From positions 1 to 64,000 of the forward strand of contig CAYXUL010000012.1 of assembly GCA_964468475.1 (NCBI GenBank): a stretch of DNA of 64,000 bases, written 5' to 3'. Shown piece by piece: positions 16,701 through 25,377 of the stretch. Below the pieces are notes generated by a model. It ran no database searches, was not told where the DNA came from, and was given only the letters and a program-made list of their open reading frames with translations. Both the position numbers and the translations under genes were made by a program. Position 1 is the stretch's first letter, and each line of letters starts with the position of its first letter. This DNA comes from JBECKX01 sp964468475. GTDB taxonomy: Bacteria > Zixibacteria > MSB-5A5 > CAIYYT01.

Positions 16701-17588
16701 TTACAACTGCCTCGCTCTCTTGTTCTGCGCCCGCCGATCAAGAAAGTAACCGACGTTACCTATAAGGATGAAAAGTATGATTACGATGTGAGCAAACGTC
16801 TGCACCCCCATAGCCTCCATTGCGGGGCCGGGATTATGTGTCAGAGTTTCGTATTCCGCCGCACCTTTCATTCCAACCATCAGACCAAAAATCTGTCGTG
16901 ACTGGAAGTAGGGGTAGTAATCGGCGCCCGAGACCCCGGTCAGTCCAAGAGCGACTTTAACACCATAACGCCCGTTAGCGTTTGCGATCCACGCATCCGC
17001 AACGTTGCTACCGGTGATATCGATCACACCTGCGATCTGGTCATAGTTCTGCACCCGCTTCATCATCGGCAGCGAATCGAGCACATTTCCGAAATAGTCC
17101 TTGGGGAACGGAATCCGGAAATTCTGCCCCATGCCGAGGATCACCAGCGCGTAGTAAGGTCGATATCCCAGGAAAACGTAGTCTTTACCGTATTCAGGAC
17201 GAAAACCATCATAGGTGGCAACGGAGTCTACGACATCTCTGACAGCCTGATCCGCCAGACCGGCGCCATTTTGTGACAGTGTCAACGTGATCACATGTAT
17301 TTTCCTGGCCATCGCCTGTTCCAGAATAGCGTAGGCCATCGGGTGCAATTCAGCCTTGGCGTTGGGATCGTAGTCGATCGCAACCAGAAGATTATCACTT
17401 GGCTTGAGATTTTCGACGAAATTGTAAATATCCCGTACCTCAGGAGTAACAGACTGCTTGATGGTGAACTTGGATAGCAAAGCGCCAACAGTTACAATAC
17501 CCAGCACCAGGAAAACCCAACGCCGGTCCATGCTCATCAGCATTTCGCTGAAAGTCTTGTTTTTACTCTGAGCGCGGCCCTGCTCCAT
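16701..17588 (-). CDS. Cassette copy 3, gene C: membrane-anchored soluble-domain protein
   Basis: 295 residues: one N-terminal transmembrane segment (about 24-42, RRWVFLVLGIVTVGALLSKF), a soluble alpha/beta-looking domain, and a C-terminal transmembrane segment (FAHIVIILFILIGNVGYFLD). Shared with the paralogues are DYDPNAKAELHPM at the start of the domain, DYVFLGYRP, FPKDYFGNVLDSLPMM, and the closing block QIFGLMVGMKGAAEYE. Compared with copies 1 and 2 it has the most changes in the middle of the domain (ITGSNVADAWIANANGRYGV for their PG-x-EWV segment). The soluble domain is likely extracytoplasmic. Function unknown. Confidence 0.84.
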   Translation of the reverse strand: MEQGRAQSKNKTFSEMLMSMDRRWVFLVLGIVTVGALLSKFTIKQSVTPEVRDIYNFVENLKPSDNLLVAIDYDPNAKAELHPMAYAILEQAMARKIHVITLTLSQNGAGLADQAVRDVVDSVATYDGFRPEYGKDYVFLGYRPYYALVILGMGQNFRIPFPKDYFGNVLDSLPMMKRVQNYDQIAGVIDITGSNVADAWIANANGRYGVKVALGLTGVSGADYYPYFQSRQIFGLMVGMKGAAEYETLTHNPGPAMEAMGVQTFAHIVIILFILIGNVGYFLDRRAQNKRARQL

Positions 17589-17600
17589 AGTAGTCTCTTC

Positions 17601-18641
17601 TTAGTCCCTTCCCATATAGGAGCGCTCGATTCCGAGCACGACTTTGAGTGATGTTGCCACGATTCCCAAGCCCACGCCGATCACGATCGCCCGCTTGGCG
17701 GCCAGGTTCGGCACCAGCAATATCCACTGCGTTAGTTTATTAGCCCCGATTGTCACGGGGCCCATCGGTAACAAGCGAGCCATGACGATGAAAGCAGCCA
17801 GCAGCAAGACTGTCGAGAGCAGGCTGCGGGCTCGAAAAGCCCGGTACGCAGCTGAGGCAATGAAGAAGGCCAGCAAGCTAAACATGGTTGCCTGAATCGG
17901 AATCATGACGTCATCGAAGAAATGGATAAACCAGTAATTTTCCAGTCCGCCTGTCAGTGGATAGACATCGCTTAGATTCTTGAGGCTGTCAACTGCGGCT
18001 ATTCCCTGCTGTGATACCTCCGATACGCGTCCGGCCAAGCCTGCCAGCGCCATAGAATCGCTGGGACTAACACTGGTGTACTGACTGCTGATGGATTTGA
18101 ACTGCTCAGTTGTGGTCATGATCGCGGCAAGGTTTGTCCCCTCCAGGTCAGCGCCGCTAAACCAGTGCGACGTCTTGAAAATATCCACCCAATGAGCTAC
18201 AGAGTCCGCCGCCATCGTAAGTATAGTCTTGATGCTGTCAGGTCGTAACGAAAGTGTATCCGACTCAGGCAGAAATACCCGCCTGGCTGCGGCATCCCTG
18301 GCTCCGGAAAACTCGCTTTGGATGTAATCCTTGGCCTGCGTAACGCGCATCGCTTCCTTGTATGACACACCGGGAAATTCAAAACCGAAGAAGATCATCA
18401 GGCCAAGCCCCGCGAGCGTAATCGCCGAGTACATTGCGTCAGGATGGCCGGTCCTGATCTTGTTGTAGCTAACCCTCACCAGCGACCAGATTCCAAGGGC
18501 AAGGGCAAAGATTCCGATGATGATTGTCCAGTCGATTAGAAATTCGTAAGCCCTTTCGGCAAATGCTGAAGGCACGAAATACTGGATCACCATAAAGACG
18601 CCGCTTACGAAAACAAGCAACAATGGAATCTGTCTTCTCAC
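17601..18641 (-). CDS. Cassette copy 3, gene B: polytopic protein with an extra 120-residue insertion
   Basis: 346 residues against 221-223 in copies 1 and 2. The N-terminal half (MRRQIPLLLVFVSGVFMVIQ and two more membrane segments) and the C-terminal half (FFIASAAYRAFRARSLLST, then AKRAIVIGVGLGIVATSL and LGIERSYMG) align with the paralogues. Between them, from about residue 93 to 220, is a unique soluble helical insertion rich in Ser, Asp and Ala (for example ESDTLSLRPDSIKTILTMAA). It falls in the loop that is short in the other copies and is probably extracytoplasmic. The reading frame is intact, so this is a domain gain and not a frameshift. Confidence 0.84.
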   Translation of the reverse strand: MRRQIPLLLVFVSGVFMVIQYFVPSAFAERAYEFLIDWTIIIGIFALALGIWSLVRVSYNKIRTGHPDAMYSAITLAGLGLMIFFGFEFPGVSYKEAMRVTQAKDYIQSEFSGARDAAARRVFLPESDTLSLRPDSIKTILTMAADSVAHWVDIFKTSHWFSGADLEGTNLAAIMTTTEQFKSISSQYTSVSPSDSMALAGLAGRVSEVSQQGIAAVDSLKNLSDVYPLTGGLENYWFIHFFDDVMIPIQATMFSLLAFFIASAAYRAFRARSLLSTVLLLAAFIVMARLLPMGPVTIGANKLTQWILLVPNLAAKRAIVIGVGLGIVATSLKVVLGIERSYMGRD

Positions 18642-18660
18642 TTACCCGGTTCTCCAGTCA

Positions 18661-19896
18661 CTAGTGAATATTAAAGATTGCCTGCAAGAGATCGGGGGCA
18701 AACATCCGCCCGATCAAGCCAAGTGCAATCACACCAATCACAAAAGCCTTGTAATAGTCCTGTGCCTTGAGCGTGCCCATCAGGATCGGCTCGCGGTTGA
18801 GATAGACGCTGGCCGCATACAGCTCCTCGCCGATCAGAGTATAGTCACAGGCAACCACAAAGAAAGGCAACTGCGCTATTTCGTCAGTGCCTGATATTTG
18901 AATCGAGCCGGTTACTGCACCAGTTTCCGCCAATAACAGCGATTCGGCGTAGAACTTGCCTAGGTAGATATTGGTCGCAGGCCGTTCGCGGAGCATTGTA
19001 CCGTTGACGGCGGCCACATAAGCAAACTGCGACTGAGTCACGAAATAGACTGAATCATCTTTGTAATCATCGGGTCGGCCGGCGTCGGAGTATCCGGTCT
19101 TGACAGTTTCCTCGGCCACGGTAAGGACAATTGGATCGTAACAGGGAACGAGAATCGGCGTTTGGTATTCGGCTACTTTCTTGGCAACCCGCCCCAATAC
19201 CGAGAATGAGGCAATAGTGGCAATATCTGATGCGGATCCCAATCCAAGTATGTAGAGAATCGGCTTACCCATTTCAGTAGCACGGCCGATGGCTTCATCA
19301 ACAGCTTCGATGCCCGCCAGCGGGCGCACGTAAAGTGTCTTCCCCTTCTTGGCAACGTTGATGAAGTAAAGCGTGAATCCGAAGAAGACAAGTACAAACA
19401 CCAGAACCGTCGTGCGAGTTGTATTATACCATTCGTCAGACGCAACCGCAGCGTTTGAATTGCCGGAAACGCTAAAAGTATCGGCAGCTACTGCAGCAAC
19501 GCGATAGTAGACATCGACGCCTTTAGGGAAGTAGTCTTTGGAGTCTTTGTCGCGAGCGCCGACATCGTCGTAAGTATATTGTCTCTTGCCAAAGGGTACC
19601 TGGCCACGTAAGACCCAATCCTTGAAAGGGGCATCGGGCTTCAGCGAGCGATAAACTTTGTACATGACTACATTATTGCGGCCAGCGCCATCATCGGGGG
19701 ACGCGTCCCACTTGACAACTATTCCGGTGCCGTTGTCATTGGGTCGATCTTTGGCGGAGACATTAACTGGAGGCGCAGGCGGAATCGCCTGCATCTGTGC
19801 CGTGGTATCTGCTGATGAAGTATTGGCAGGCTGCGCGCTCACTGAAGCTGTAAGCATCCATGCCAAACCCAGTATGAGGAGTGATGTCTTTCGCAC
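18661..19896 (-). CDS. Cassette copy 3, gene A: signal peptide, Fn3-like domain, membrane segment, conserved domain
   Basis: 411 residues. A signal peptide (MRKTSLLILGLAWMLTASVSAQ) precedes an Fn3-like beta domain (about 45-150; GIVVKWDASPDDGAG, YKVYRSLKPDAPF, VDVYYRVAAVA), a transmembrane segment (VLVFVLVFFGFTLYFINVA) and a conserved domain of about 190 residues containing AGIEAVDEAIGRATEMGKPI, GRPDDYKDDSVYFVT and AQLPFFVVACDYTLIGEEL. It ends in a second hydrophobic segment. The Fn3-like part would be outside, the conserved part inside the cytoplasmic membrane. It is the most diverged of the three A copies. No known family recognised. Confidence 0.86.
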   Translation of the reverse strand: MRKTSLLILGLAWMLTASVSAQPANTSSADTTAQMQAIPPAPPVNVSAKDRPNDNGTGIVVKWDASPDDGAGRNNVVMYKVYRSLKPDAPFKDWVLRGQVPFGKRQYTYDDVGARDKDSKDYFPKGVDVYYRVAAVAADTFSVSGNSNAAVASDEWYNTTRTTVLVFVLVFFGFTLYFINVAKKGKTLYVRPLAGIEAVDEAIGRATEMGKPILYILGLGSASDIATIASFSVLGRVAKKVAEYQTPILVPCYDPIVLTVAEETVKTGYSDAGRPDDYKDDSVYFVTQSQFAYVAAVNGTMLRERPATNIYLGKFYAESLLLAETGAVTGSIQISGTDEIAQLPFFVVACDYTLIGEELYAASVYLNREPILMGTLKAQDYYKAFVIGVIALGLIGRMFAPDLLQAIFNIH

Positions 19897-19932
19897 GATT
19901 ACTGCCCGATAGTAAACTTGCCCTAAATTAGC

Positions 19933-20757
19933 TTAGAGTATACCCAACCAGTCATGGAATAGAAAGGTAATTCTGCCCACCAGCAACGAAATTCTTCCCA
20001 TCACTGTGTATCCAAATGAAGCACCGAAAGTGAGCATCAGCACCCAGATCCCGATGCGTGATGCGACTCCGAACCAACCACGATGCTCCTTGGAAAAGAA
20101 AAAGTAAATCAATCCGCAGACGACGCCAACAAAAACTACCACGTTGGTCGAGATCATCACAAGCTGCCCGGAAGCAGAGAGTGATAGATGTGAGAAGAAC
20201 GGCCCAACACCCTGCCATCCCGGCAGCAAGGTGATGAAGGTGTTGTTTATCTGCTGAATGAAATCGGATTGCAGATAACGCGGCAGATTGAGTCCCGCGG
20301 TCGTGCCAATAATAAATGCCAGCGGCCAGCGAGAGATCCACGACATCTTCGGCGCCAGACGCATCAGCAGCAGGATTCCAAGGATCAATGGCACGATGAA
20401 GTGCCACGCCGTTCCCAATTCGTAGTTAAATGAAATCTTGAAGAACTTGGCCAGCGCCGGAAAGCTGCGCGGTACGACATTACCTACGATAGTGCTCCAA
20501 AAGCCCAGAGTCATCCAGTAGGCTGCCGACACCCCAACAAAGAGGTGCTCGGCAAAGCGGTAGAAAGGGTTGTCGCCGTAAAGGAAGGAGTAAATGCATA
20601 AAGTCAGAAACGCGGCGATCGTAGTCAGCGCACCATTACGAATATTTAGCCACGCGCTGGCCTCCATGCCGCTCATTGCTTTGATGATCCAGCTAACAAC
20701 TAGCAGGAGAAATATGCCCGCTGTGATGATTCGGCTCAGGTTCCTGGAGTCAGCCAT
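19933..20757 (-). CDS. Cassette copy 2, gene D: polytopic membrane protein with N-terminal extension
   Basis: 274 residues, about 50 more than the other D copies because of an extra N-terminal hydrophobic segment (RIITAGIFLLLVVSWIIKAM). The rest aligns well: FLYGDNPFYRFAEHLFVGVS, WISRWPLAFIIGTTAGLNL, and the C-terminal CGLIYFFFSKEHRGWFGVAS plus FGASFGYTVMGRISLL. It abuts gene C of the same copy with no intergenic base. Unknown function; membrane complex subunit is inferred from the constant gene neighbourhood. Confidence 0.86.
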   Translation of the reverse strand: MADSRNLSRIITAGIFLLLVVSWIIKAMSGMEASAWLNIRNGALTTIAAFLTLCIYSFLYGDNPFYRFAEHLFVGVSAAYWMTLGFWSTIVGNVVPRSFPALAKFFKISFNYELGTAWHFIVPLILGILLLMRLAPKMSWISRWPLAFIIGTTAGLNLPRYLQSDFIQQINNTFITLLPGWQGVGPFFSHLSLSASGQLVMISTNVVVFVGVVCGLIYFFFSKEHRGWFGVASRIGIWVLMLTFGASFGYTVMGRISLLVGRITFLFHDWLGIL

Positions 20758-21675
20758 TTACATCTCCGCCTTCATTTTGTATTTGCTTCGAAAATAGGCC
20801 ACATTGCCGATAATGATGAAACAGATGATGACGATGTGAGCCATTGTCTGCGGCCCCATCATCTTGATCGCGGGCGTATCGGTATGCGCGAATTGTGGGT
20901 AGTGGCGTATCAGCTCCGATTCGTACTCGGCAGCACCTTTGGTACCTCCCAGCAGCCCGATCAACTGGCGCGGATAGTAGGGGTAAAGCAATGGAGCGGA
21001 AACGGCAGCCGAACCACCCGCTACCGGCACATCGGCGCGGTCGCCCGCAAAGAGCACCCACTCCTTGACCCCCGGCTTGCCGCCCCCCACCGAAATCAGC
21101 AAGTCGAAATCTTTGAGTGATTTTACGCCGTTATAAATGGGAAGCGAATCAAGGGGAGTGTTGTGCACATCAGTCGGGTACATTTTGCGAATATCAGTCA
21201 CGATAACATTAAGTACCCCCTCATTGCCCGCCTTGTACCCCATCACCACCCAGTCTTTGCCATACACCTTGTTGGGGAAGTCCGGTTCGAGAACATTGGT
21301 TAGACTCTGCTGTAACAGCGTTTGCCCGGTTGCCCAGAGCGAGTAGAGATAGAGTTTGTCATTCCTGGCGAGAATATGTCTTATGAATGAGTTCGCCATC
21401 GGGTGAACCTCGGGAGCCATCGCCGGGTCAAAGTCGTAGGAAAGCAGAATCCGTGAACCCTCCGGCAACTCCTCGATCTTGTCAAAGACCGCCTTGACAA
21501 TCGGCGTGGCGCGCTCGCCGAATTGCACGTGAAAAATTAACGCCAGCGCAACAGTCAAGCCGATGAACGTGAAGACTATGCGGCGATCAACATCCTGCCC
21601 GCGCCAGGAGCGAATGAATATCCACACCAGGCCTATGCCAACGATCATGATCGGTAGGTACTGCTTGAATGTCAT
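20758..21675 (-). CDS. Cassette copy 2, gene C: membrane-anchored soluble-domain protein
   Basis: 305 residues with two N-terminal membrane segments (about 7-22 and 33-50), a soluble domain and a C-terminal membrane segment (MAHIVIICFIIIGNVAYF). Domain motifs shared with the paralogues: LLSYDFDPAMAPEVHPMANS, VVMGYKAGNEGVL, YPTDVHNTPLDSLPIYNGV, GKPGVKEWVLFAGDRADVPV, and QLIGLLGGTKGAAEYE. The DYDP/DFDP-x4-E-x-x-PM motif, the N-T-P-x-D-S-x-P motif and the PG-x-x-EWV motif are kept in copies 1 and 2. Its start overlaps the stop of gene B by one base. Function unknown. Confidence 0.86.
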   Translation of the reverse strand: MTFKQYLPIMIVGIGLVWIFIRSWRGQDVDRRIVFTFIGLTVALALIFHVQFGERATPIVKAVFDKIEELPEGSRILLSYDFDPAMAPEVHPMANSFIRHILARNDKLYLYSLWATGQTLLQQSLTNVLEPDFPNKVYGKDWVVMGYKAGNEGVLNVIVTDIRKMYPTDVHNTPLDSLPIYNGVKSLKDFDLLISVGGGKPGVKEWVLFAGDRADVPVAGGSAAVSAPLLYPYYPRQLIGLLGGTKGAAEYESELIRHYPQFAHTDTPAIKMMGPQTMAHIVIICFIIIGNVAYFRSKYKMKAEM

Positions 21676-22340
21676 TACTCTTGCCCCAGATAGCTTCGTT
21701 CAATTCCAAGCAGCAGTCGCAGTGACATCGAAATTACCCCCAGTGCAATGCCAATCATAATTGCCCGCTGCCCCGCAAGATTAGGTGCGTTCATAACCCA
21801 CACCGCCAGGTTGGGGATTTGAAAGATCGACAATGAATCTGGTATCCAGGCGGTCAAGTAGAATCCGAATGGTGTGCGCCCCAGGAGAATAATAAACGCG
21901 GCAACCAGTAGGATTGTGGCTTCGATATTGCGCGCTCGAAATGCGCGATAGGACGCGGAGGCAACATAGAACGCCAGCAGCGAATACATTGTAGCCTGCA
22001 ACGGAGACAGGATGTATCGGAACATCAGCTCAAATGGTGTGCCCGCGGCATCAACAGGCTCCACCATCTTACCACCGATCTTGAAAAGGCCGATGGCCAG
22101 CACAACAGCAAACCCGACGATTGTTACCAGCGAGAAGCCCCAGCCCTCACCTTGACGCATGATTTTAGTGAGATGCACGCGAATCAGATTGCCGCCGCCC
22201 AGGAAGAAGGCGAACACGGCGATGATATCAAAGAAGAGTGAAGCCTCCTCGCCCCAACTCTCTGTAGGTGGTACGAAGACCGAGAACATCAGCACCCAGC
22301 CGACGGCCATGATGATAAAGAGTGGTACTTGTCGCTTCAT
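21675..22340 (-). CDS. Cassette copy 2, gene B: polytopic membrane protein
   Basis: 221 residues, about six hydrophobic segments, no signal peptide cleavage site. It carries the most conserved stretch of the B family: LLAFYVASASYRAFRARNIE, followed by LLGRTPFG, APNLAGQRAIMIGIALGVIS and LRLLLGIERSYLGQE at the C-terminus. The basic FRARN loop after a membrane helix and the terminal LGIERS motif are nearly invariant across the three copies. Stop and next start overlap, so translation of B and C is coupled. Function unknown. Confidence 0.86.
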   Translation of the reverse strand: MKRQVPLFIIMAVGWVLMFSVFVPPTESWGEEASLFFDIIAVFAFFLGGGNLIRVHLTKIMRQGEGWGFSLVTIVGFAVVLAIGLFKIGGKMVEPVDAAGTPFELMFRYILSPLQATMYSLLAFYVASASYRAFRARNIEATILLVAAFIILLGRTPFGFYLTAWIPDSLSIFQIPNLAVWVMNAPNLAGQRAIMIGIALGVISMSLRLLLGIERSYLGQE

Positions 22341-22356
22341 CTTCTCAAACTTGCCC

Positions 22357-23607
22357 TTATTCTACCGGTAGCTGGATGTTAAATGCCGTGTGCAGTGCTG
22401 TCTCGATCCAGCGGAACAGGCCAAGGTGCCACGCCTGTGCCAGCGTAACCGAAATCGTACCGAGCACAATGGCAATCATCGCCATTGCTTTACCTAAATC
22501 TTGTCCCTTGAGCGATCCCAACTGACGCGGCTCTTCTGACAAATATGCCGACGCCGCAAAGAGTTCTTCGCCGATAAGTGTGTAGTCGCAGGCGGCGACG
22601 AAGAACGGCAGCTGAGCGGGCATCGCCGTGCCGGCGATCTGAATCGCTTCAATCGAATTGCCCGTTTCCGCGAGTATCAGTGACTCGGCAAAGAATGCCC
22701 CCAAGTAGAAACAGGTAGCAGGTTTGTCACGCACCATGATGCCATTGGCGGCGGCAACGAACCCGAATTGCTCGTCGGTAACGTAGTGGACCATGTCATC
22801 GCTGTAGGCGTCGGGGCGCCCCGCGACGTTGTAAGCTTCCCTAATGATCTCACGTCCCGCCGTCATCACCAGTGACGCGCGGCAGGGCATGTTGATCTTG
22901 GAATCGTATTGGGCCACGGTGCGTGCCACGCGACCGAGAATTGTCAACCCCGCCAGAGTTTGAACATCATCCATATCCTGGATGCCGGAGACGAATAGAA
23001 TCGGCCTGCCCATTTCGGTGGCGCGACCGACTGCTTCGTCAATTGCCTCCAGCCCGGCGATACGGCGCAGAAAGAGTGTCTTGCCACGTTTTGCAGTTTC
23101 GATGAAGAAGATGACAGCGATACACACAAATAAGCCAATGATGATCACCGCTGTTTTCTCGCGAAAATACCACTGCACTACCGCCTTAGCAGGTTCGCTA
23201 TTGGAGGAATATATTGCTGTATCGGGAAACACTGCCGCTACCTGGTATTGGAACGCAACACTGCTGGAAGCGAATTCGTCTACCAACGTTGTATCGATCG
23301 TTGATTCAACAGTGACCATTGAATCGCTTTGCGGGAGATGTTTGGTTACCCGATACTCCTGAAAGCCCGCCACGGTGCCGTAGCCGGGGTCCTTCCAGCT
23401 GATCTTCAGCGCGGTGCCGTCATCACTGGGCACGTCCTTGACCATGATCGTAATTGGGCCAAAATCGGGAATTTCGAATTGTGCTGAGGCGCTTGCCGAG
23501 TCCGGCACAGCAGGCTTATTATTCTGTGCTGTCGTTGATACCGAAAAACAGCTTAGCAGGAATACAACGGTTAGTGTGGTGAGGTAGTATCTATTAGATG
23601 CAGTCAT
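22357..23607 (-). CDS. Cassette copy 2, gene A: signal peptide, Fn3-like domain, membrane segment, conserved domain
   Basis: 416 residues. Signal peptide MTASNRYYLTTLTVVFLLSC (cleavage probably after STTAQ), Fn3-like domain (PSDDGTALKISWKDPGYG, FQEYRVTKHLPQ, VAFQYQVAAVF), membrane segment (TAVIIIGLFVCIAVIFFIE), then the conserved domain: AGLEAIDEAVGRATEMGRPI, MVHYVTDEQFGFVAAANGIM, AFFAESLILAETGNS, and AQLPFFVAACDYTLIGEELF, ending in a C-terminal hydrophobic segment. Very similar to copy 1 through the last 100 residues of the domain, more distant from copy 3. Function unknown. Confidence 0.87.
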   Translation of the reverse strand: MTASNRYYLTTLTVVFLLSCFSVSTTAQNNKPAVPDSASASAQFEIPDFGPITIMVKDVPSDDGTALKISWKDPGYGTVAGFQEYRVTKHLPQSDSMVTVESTIDTTLVDEFASSSVAFQYQVAAVFPDTAIYSSNSEPAKAVVQWYFREKTAVIIIGLFVCIAVIFFIETAKRGKTLFLRRIAGLEAIDEAVGRATEMGRPILFVSGIQDMDDVQTLAGLTILGRVARTVAQYDSKINMPCRASLVMTAGREIIREAYNVAGRPDAYSDDMVHYVTDEQFGFVAAANGIMVRDKPATCFYLGAFFAESLILAETGNSIEAIQIAGTAMPAQLPFFVAACDYTLIGEELFAASAYLSEEPRQLGSLKGQDLGKAMAMIAIVLGTISVTLAQAWHLGLFRWIETALHTAFNIQLPVE

Positions 23608-23655
23608 CCGGGGTCGCCTGTAAGCAGCGTCTCCGTTTTATGGTGAACCGATCAG

Positions 23656-24309
23656 TTACTTAATTAGATGAAGCCAGTCTGACAACAGGAAGTCGATTCT
23701 GCCCAGCAATAACGACATACGACTCATAACAGTATACCCGAACGAAGCACCGAAGGTTACCATAAGAAACCAGGTGCCAATAGTCGCCAGGCCCCCAAAC
23801 CAGCCCCGGTGCTCTTTTGAGAAGAAGAAGTAGACCAAGCCGCAGAACGTGCCGATGGCGATAGTCGAAGCCGCCACCAGACCGGCAAAAGTCGGCTGAT
23901 TCACCGCCCCGACGAAGTTGCCTACAGTTGCGTTGATTTGTGAGAGCGCGTTGGACGCGAGGTATGTGATCAATTTGAGACCGGCGGTGGCGCCGACAAT
24001 AAACGCCAGCGGCCAGCGCGATATCCATCCAACTTTGTTGCCCAGCAAACGCGAGAGCATCAGCATGCCGAGGATGACTCCCCCGAAAAGTATGTACTGT
24101 GGCTTGGCATTTGTGTTCGCCGCCGGGAATACCCCAATCCAAAAGACGCGGTAGAGGTTATCCCAGAACAAGGCGATGAACCAAAATCCGGCGGAGACTC
24201 CCACAAAGATAGCTTCACTGATCTTGTAAATGATATTGTCCTTGTAAAGGAACGAAATAATTCCCAGAGTCAGCAGGGCTCCGATCCAGATTCCAATGTC
24301 AAACTGCAT
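23656..24309 (-). CDS. Cassette copy 1, gene D: polytopic membrane protein
   Basis: 217 residues, about six hydrophobic segments. It has the same landmarks as the other D proteins: ISFLYKDNIIYKISEAIFVG, WISRWPLAFIVGATAGLKL, CGLVYFFFSKEHRGWFGGLA and VTFGASFGYTVMSRMSLLLG. The FAEH portion of the first motif is changed to ISEA, which makes copy 1 distinct there. It is followed after 48 nt by gene A of copy 2. Function unknown. Confidence 0.86.
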   Translation of the reverse strand: MQFDIGIWIGALLTLGIISFLYKDNIIYKISEAIFVGVSAGFWFIALFWDNLYRVFWIGVFPAANTNAKPQYILFGGVILGMLMLSRLLGNKVGWISRWPLAFIVGATAGLKLITYLASNALSQINATVGNFVGAVNQPTFAGLVAASTIAIGTFCGLVYFFFSKEHRGWFGGLATIGTWFLMVTFGASFGYTVMSRMSLLLGRIDFLLSDWLHLIK

Positions 24310-24344
24310 AACAGTAGTACTCTCTATTCTGATTTCTCTCCCGG

Positions 24345-25331
24345 CTATCCAATTGGGGGCCGCCGTTTAGTTTTGCCCATAAAGAGGGCTACATTACCAA
24401 TCAAGATAAAGCCGATTACGACAACATGCGCAAATGACTGGGACAACAAGAATGTATTCGCCTGCCCCGGCTCTTTCGTAATCTTTTCGAACTCGGCGCC
24501 TCCGCTCATGCCCCCCAACAAACCTGTCAGCTGGCCGGACTCCACGTAGGGATACACCTGCGGAGCTTGCACAGCAGTGTTCCCAGCGCCCACCGGCACT
24601 CCAAAGCGATCCACCGCGATTTGTACCCATTCGACCGTTCCCGGATATCCGGCCGAAAGATTAAAGACGAAATCTATGTTGCTGAAATTCTCGACACCTC
24701 GCAGCAGTGGAATGCTGTCGTAGGGTGTGTTATAGAGATCGGAAGGGAACTTTGAGCGGATTGAAGTCCCCATGCCCTGGATCACGAATTCATTGCCCGA
24801 CTGATAACCAAGATTGACATAATCAACGCCATACTTGGGCGGATGCTTGGCGATCTCCGGATCTGCAAGGGCGGCATTTACAGACAGATTGGCCTGCAGG
24901 GGACCCTGCGGCCAGAGGCCGATAATGATCACTTTAATGTCGTGTCGAAATGCCCACTTCATGAATGCGTCCCCCATCGGTTGTAACTCCGGTGCGGAAG
25001 GCGGGTCGTAGTCGTACGATGCCAGCACTTTCGAGCCCTTGGGTAATTTCGCCAAAGCGTCGTAAAGTGTCCTGACCTCTGGAGACACCTGCAAAGGCAA
25101 GGTGAAATTCATGAAGAAGGGAAGTATCAGCGAAACTCCGATGAAAAGAAAGACTATTCGTCGCTCGATTGAGCGTCCCGATATTGTGAGAATCAGCACA
25201 ACTATCATTGCAATTCCCAGCAAGATAGTAACGAGAATAGACACACCCGCCGACATCTCCAACTGACTCTTGTTAAAAAGAGCAATTACAAAGAGGATTA
25301 AGAGTACGATTATGGGAATTATTTTCTTCAA
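24345..25331 (-). CDS. Cassette copy 1, gene C: membrane-anchored soluble-domain protein
   Basis: 328 residues, the longest C protein, with three N-terminal hydrophobic segments (about 4-19, 28-50, 60-78), the soluble domain and a C-terminal segment (FAHVVVIGFILIGNVALFMG). Domain motifs: LASYDYDPPSAPELQPMGDA, VNLGYQSGNEFVIQGMG, FPSDLYNTPYDSIPLLRGV, YPGTVEWVQIAVDRFGVPVG and QLTGLLGGMSGGAEFE. The alternation of short hydrophobic strands and helices suggests an alpha/beta fold outside the membrane. No catalytic signature of a known enzyme family is apparent. Confidence 0.86.
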   Translation of the reverse strand: MKKIIPIIVLLILFVIALFNKSQLEMSAGVSILVTILLGIAMIVVLILTISGRSIERRIVFLFIGVSLILPFFMNFTLPLQVSPEVRTLYDALAKLPKGSKVLASYDYDPPSAPELQPMGDAFMKWAFRHDIKVIIIGLWPQGPLQANLSVNAALADPEIAKHPPKYGVDYVNLGYQSGNEFVIQGMGTSIRSKFPSDLYNTPYDSIPLLRGVENFSNIDFVFNLSAGYPGTVEWVQIAVDRFGVPVGAGNTAVQAPQVYPYVESGQLTGLLGGMSGGAEFEKITKEPGQANTFLLSQSFAHVVVIGFILIGNVALFMGKTKRRPPIG

Positions 25332-25377
25332 AACATCAATCCTCTGTTCAACCCTCTAAGCCTTAACTTCCTGGGCC

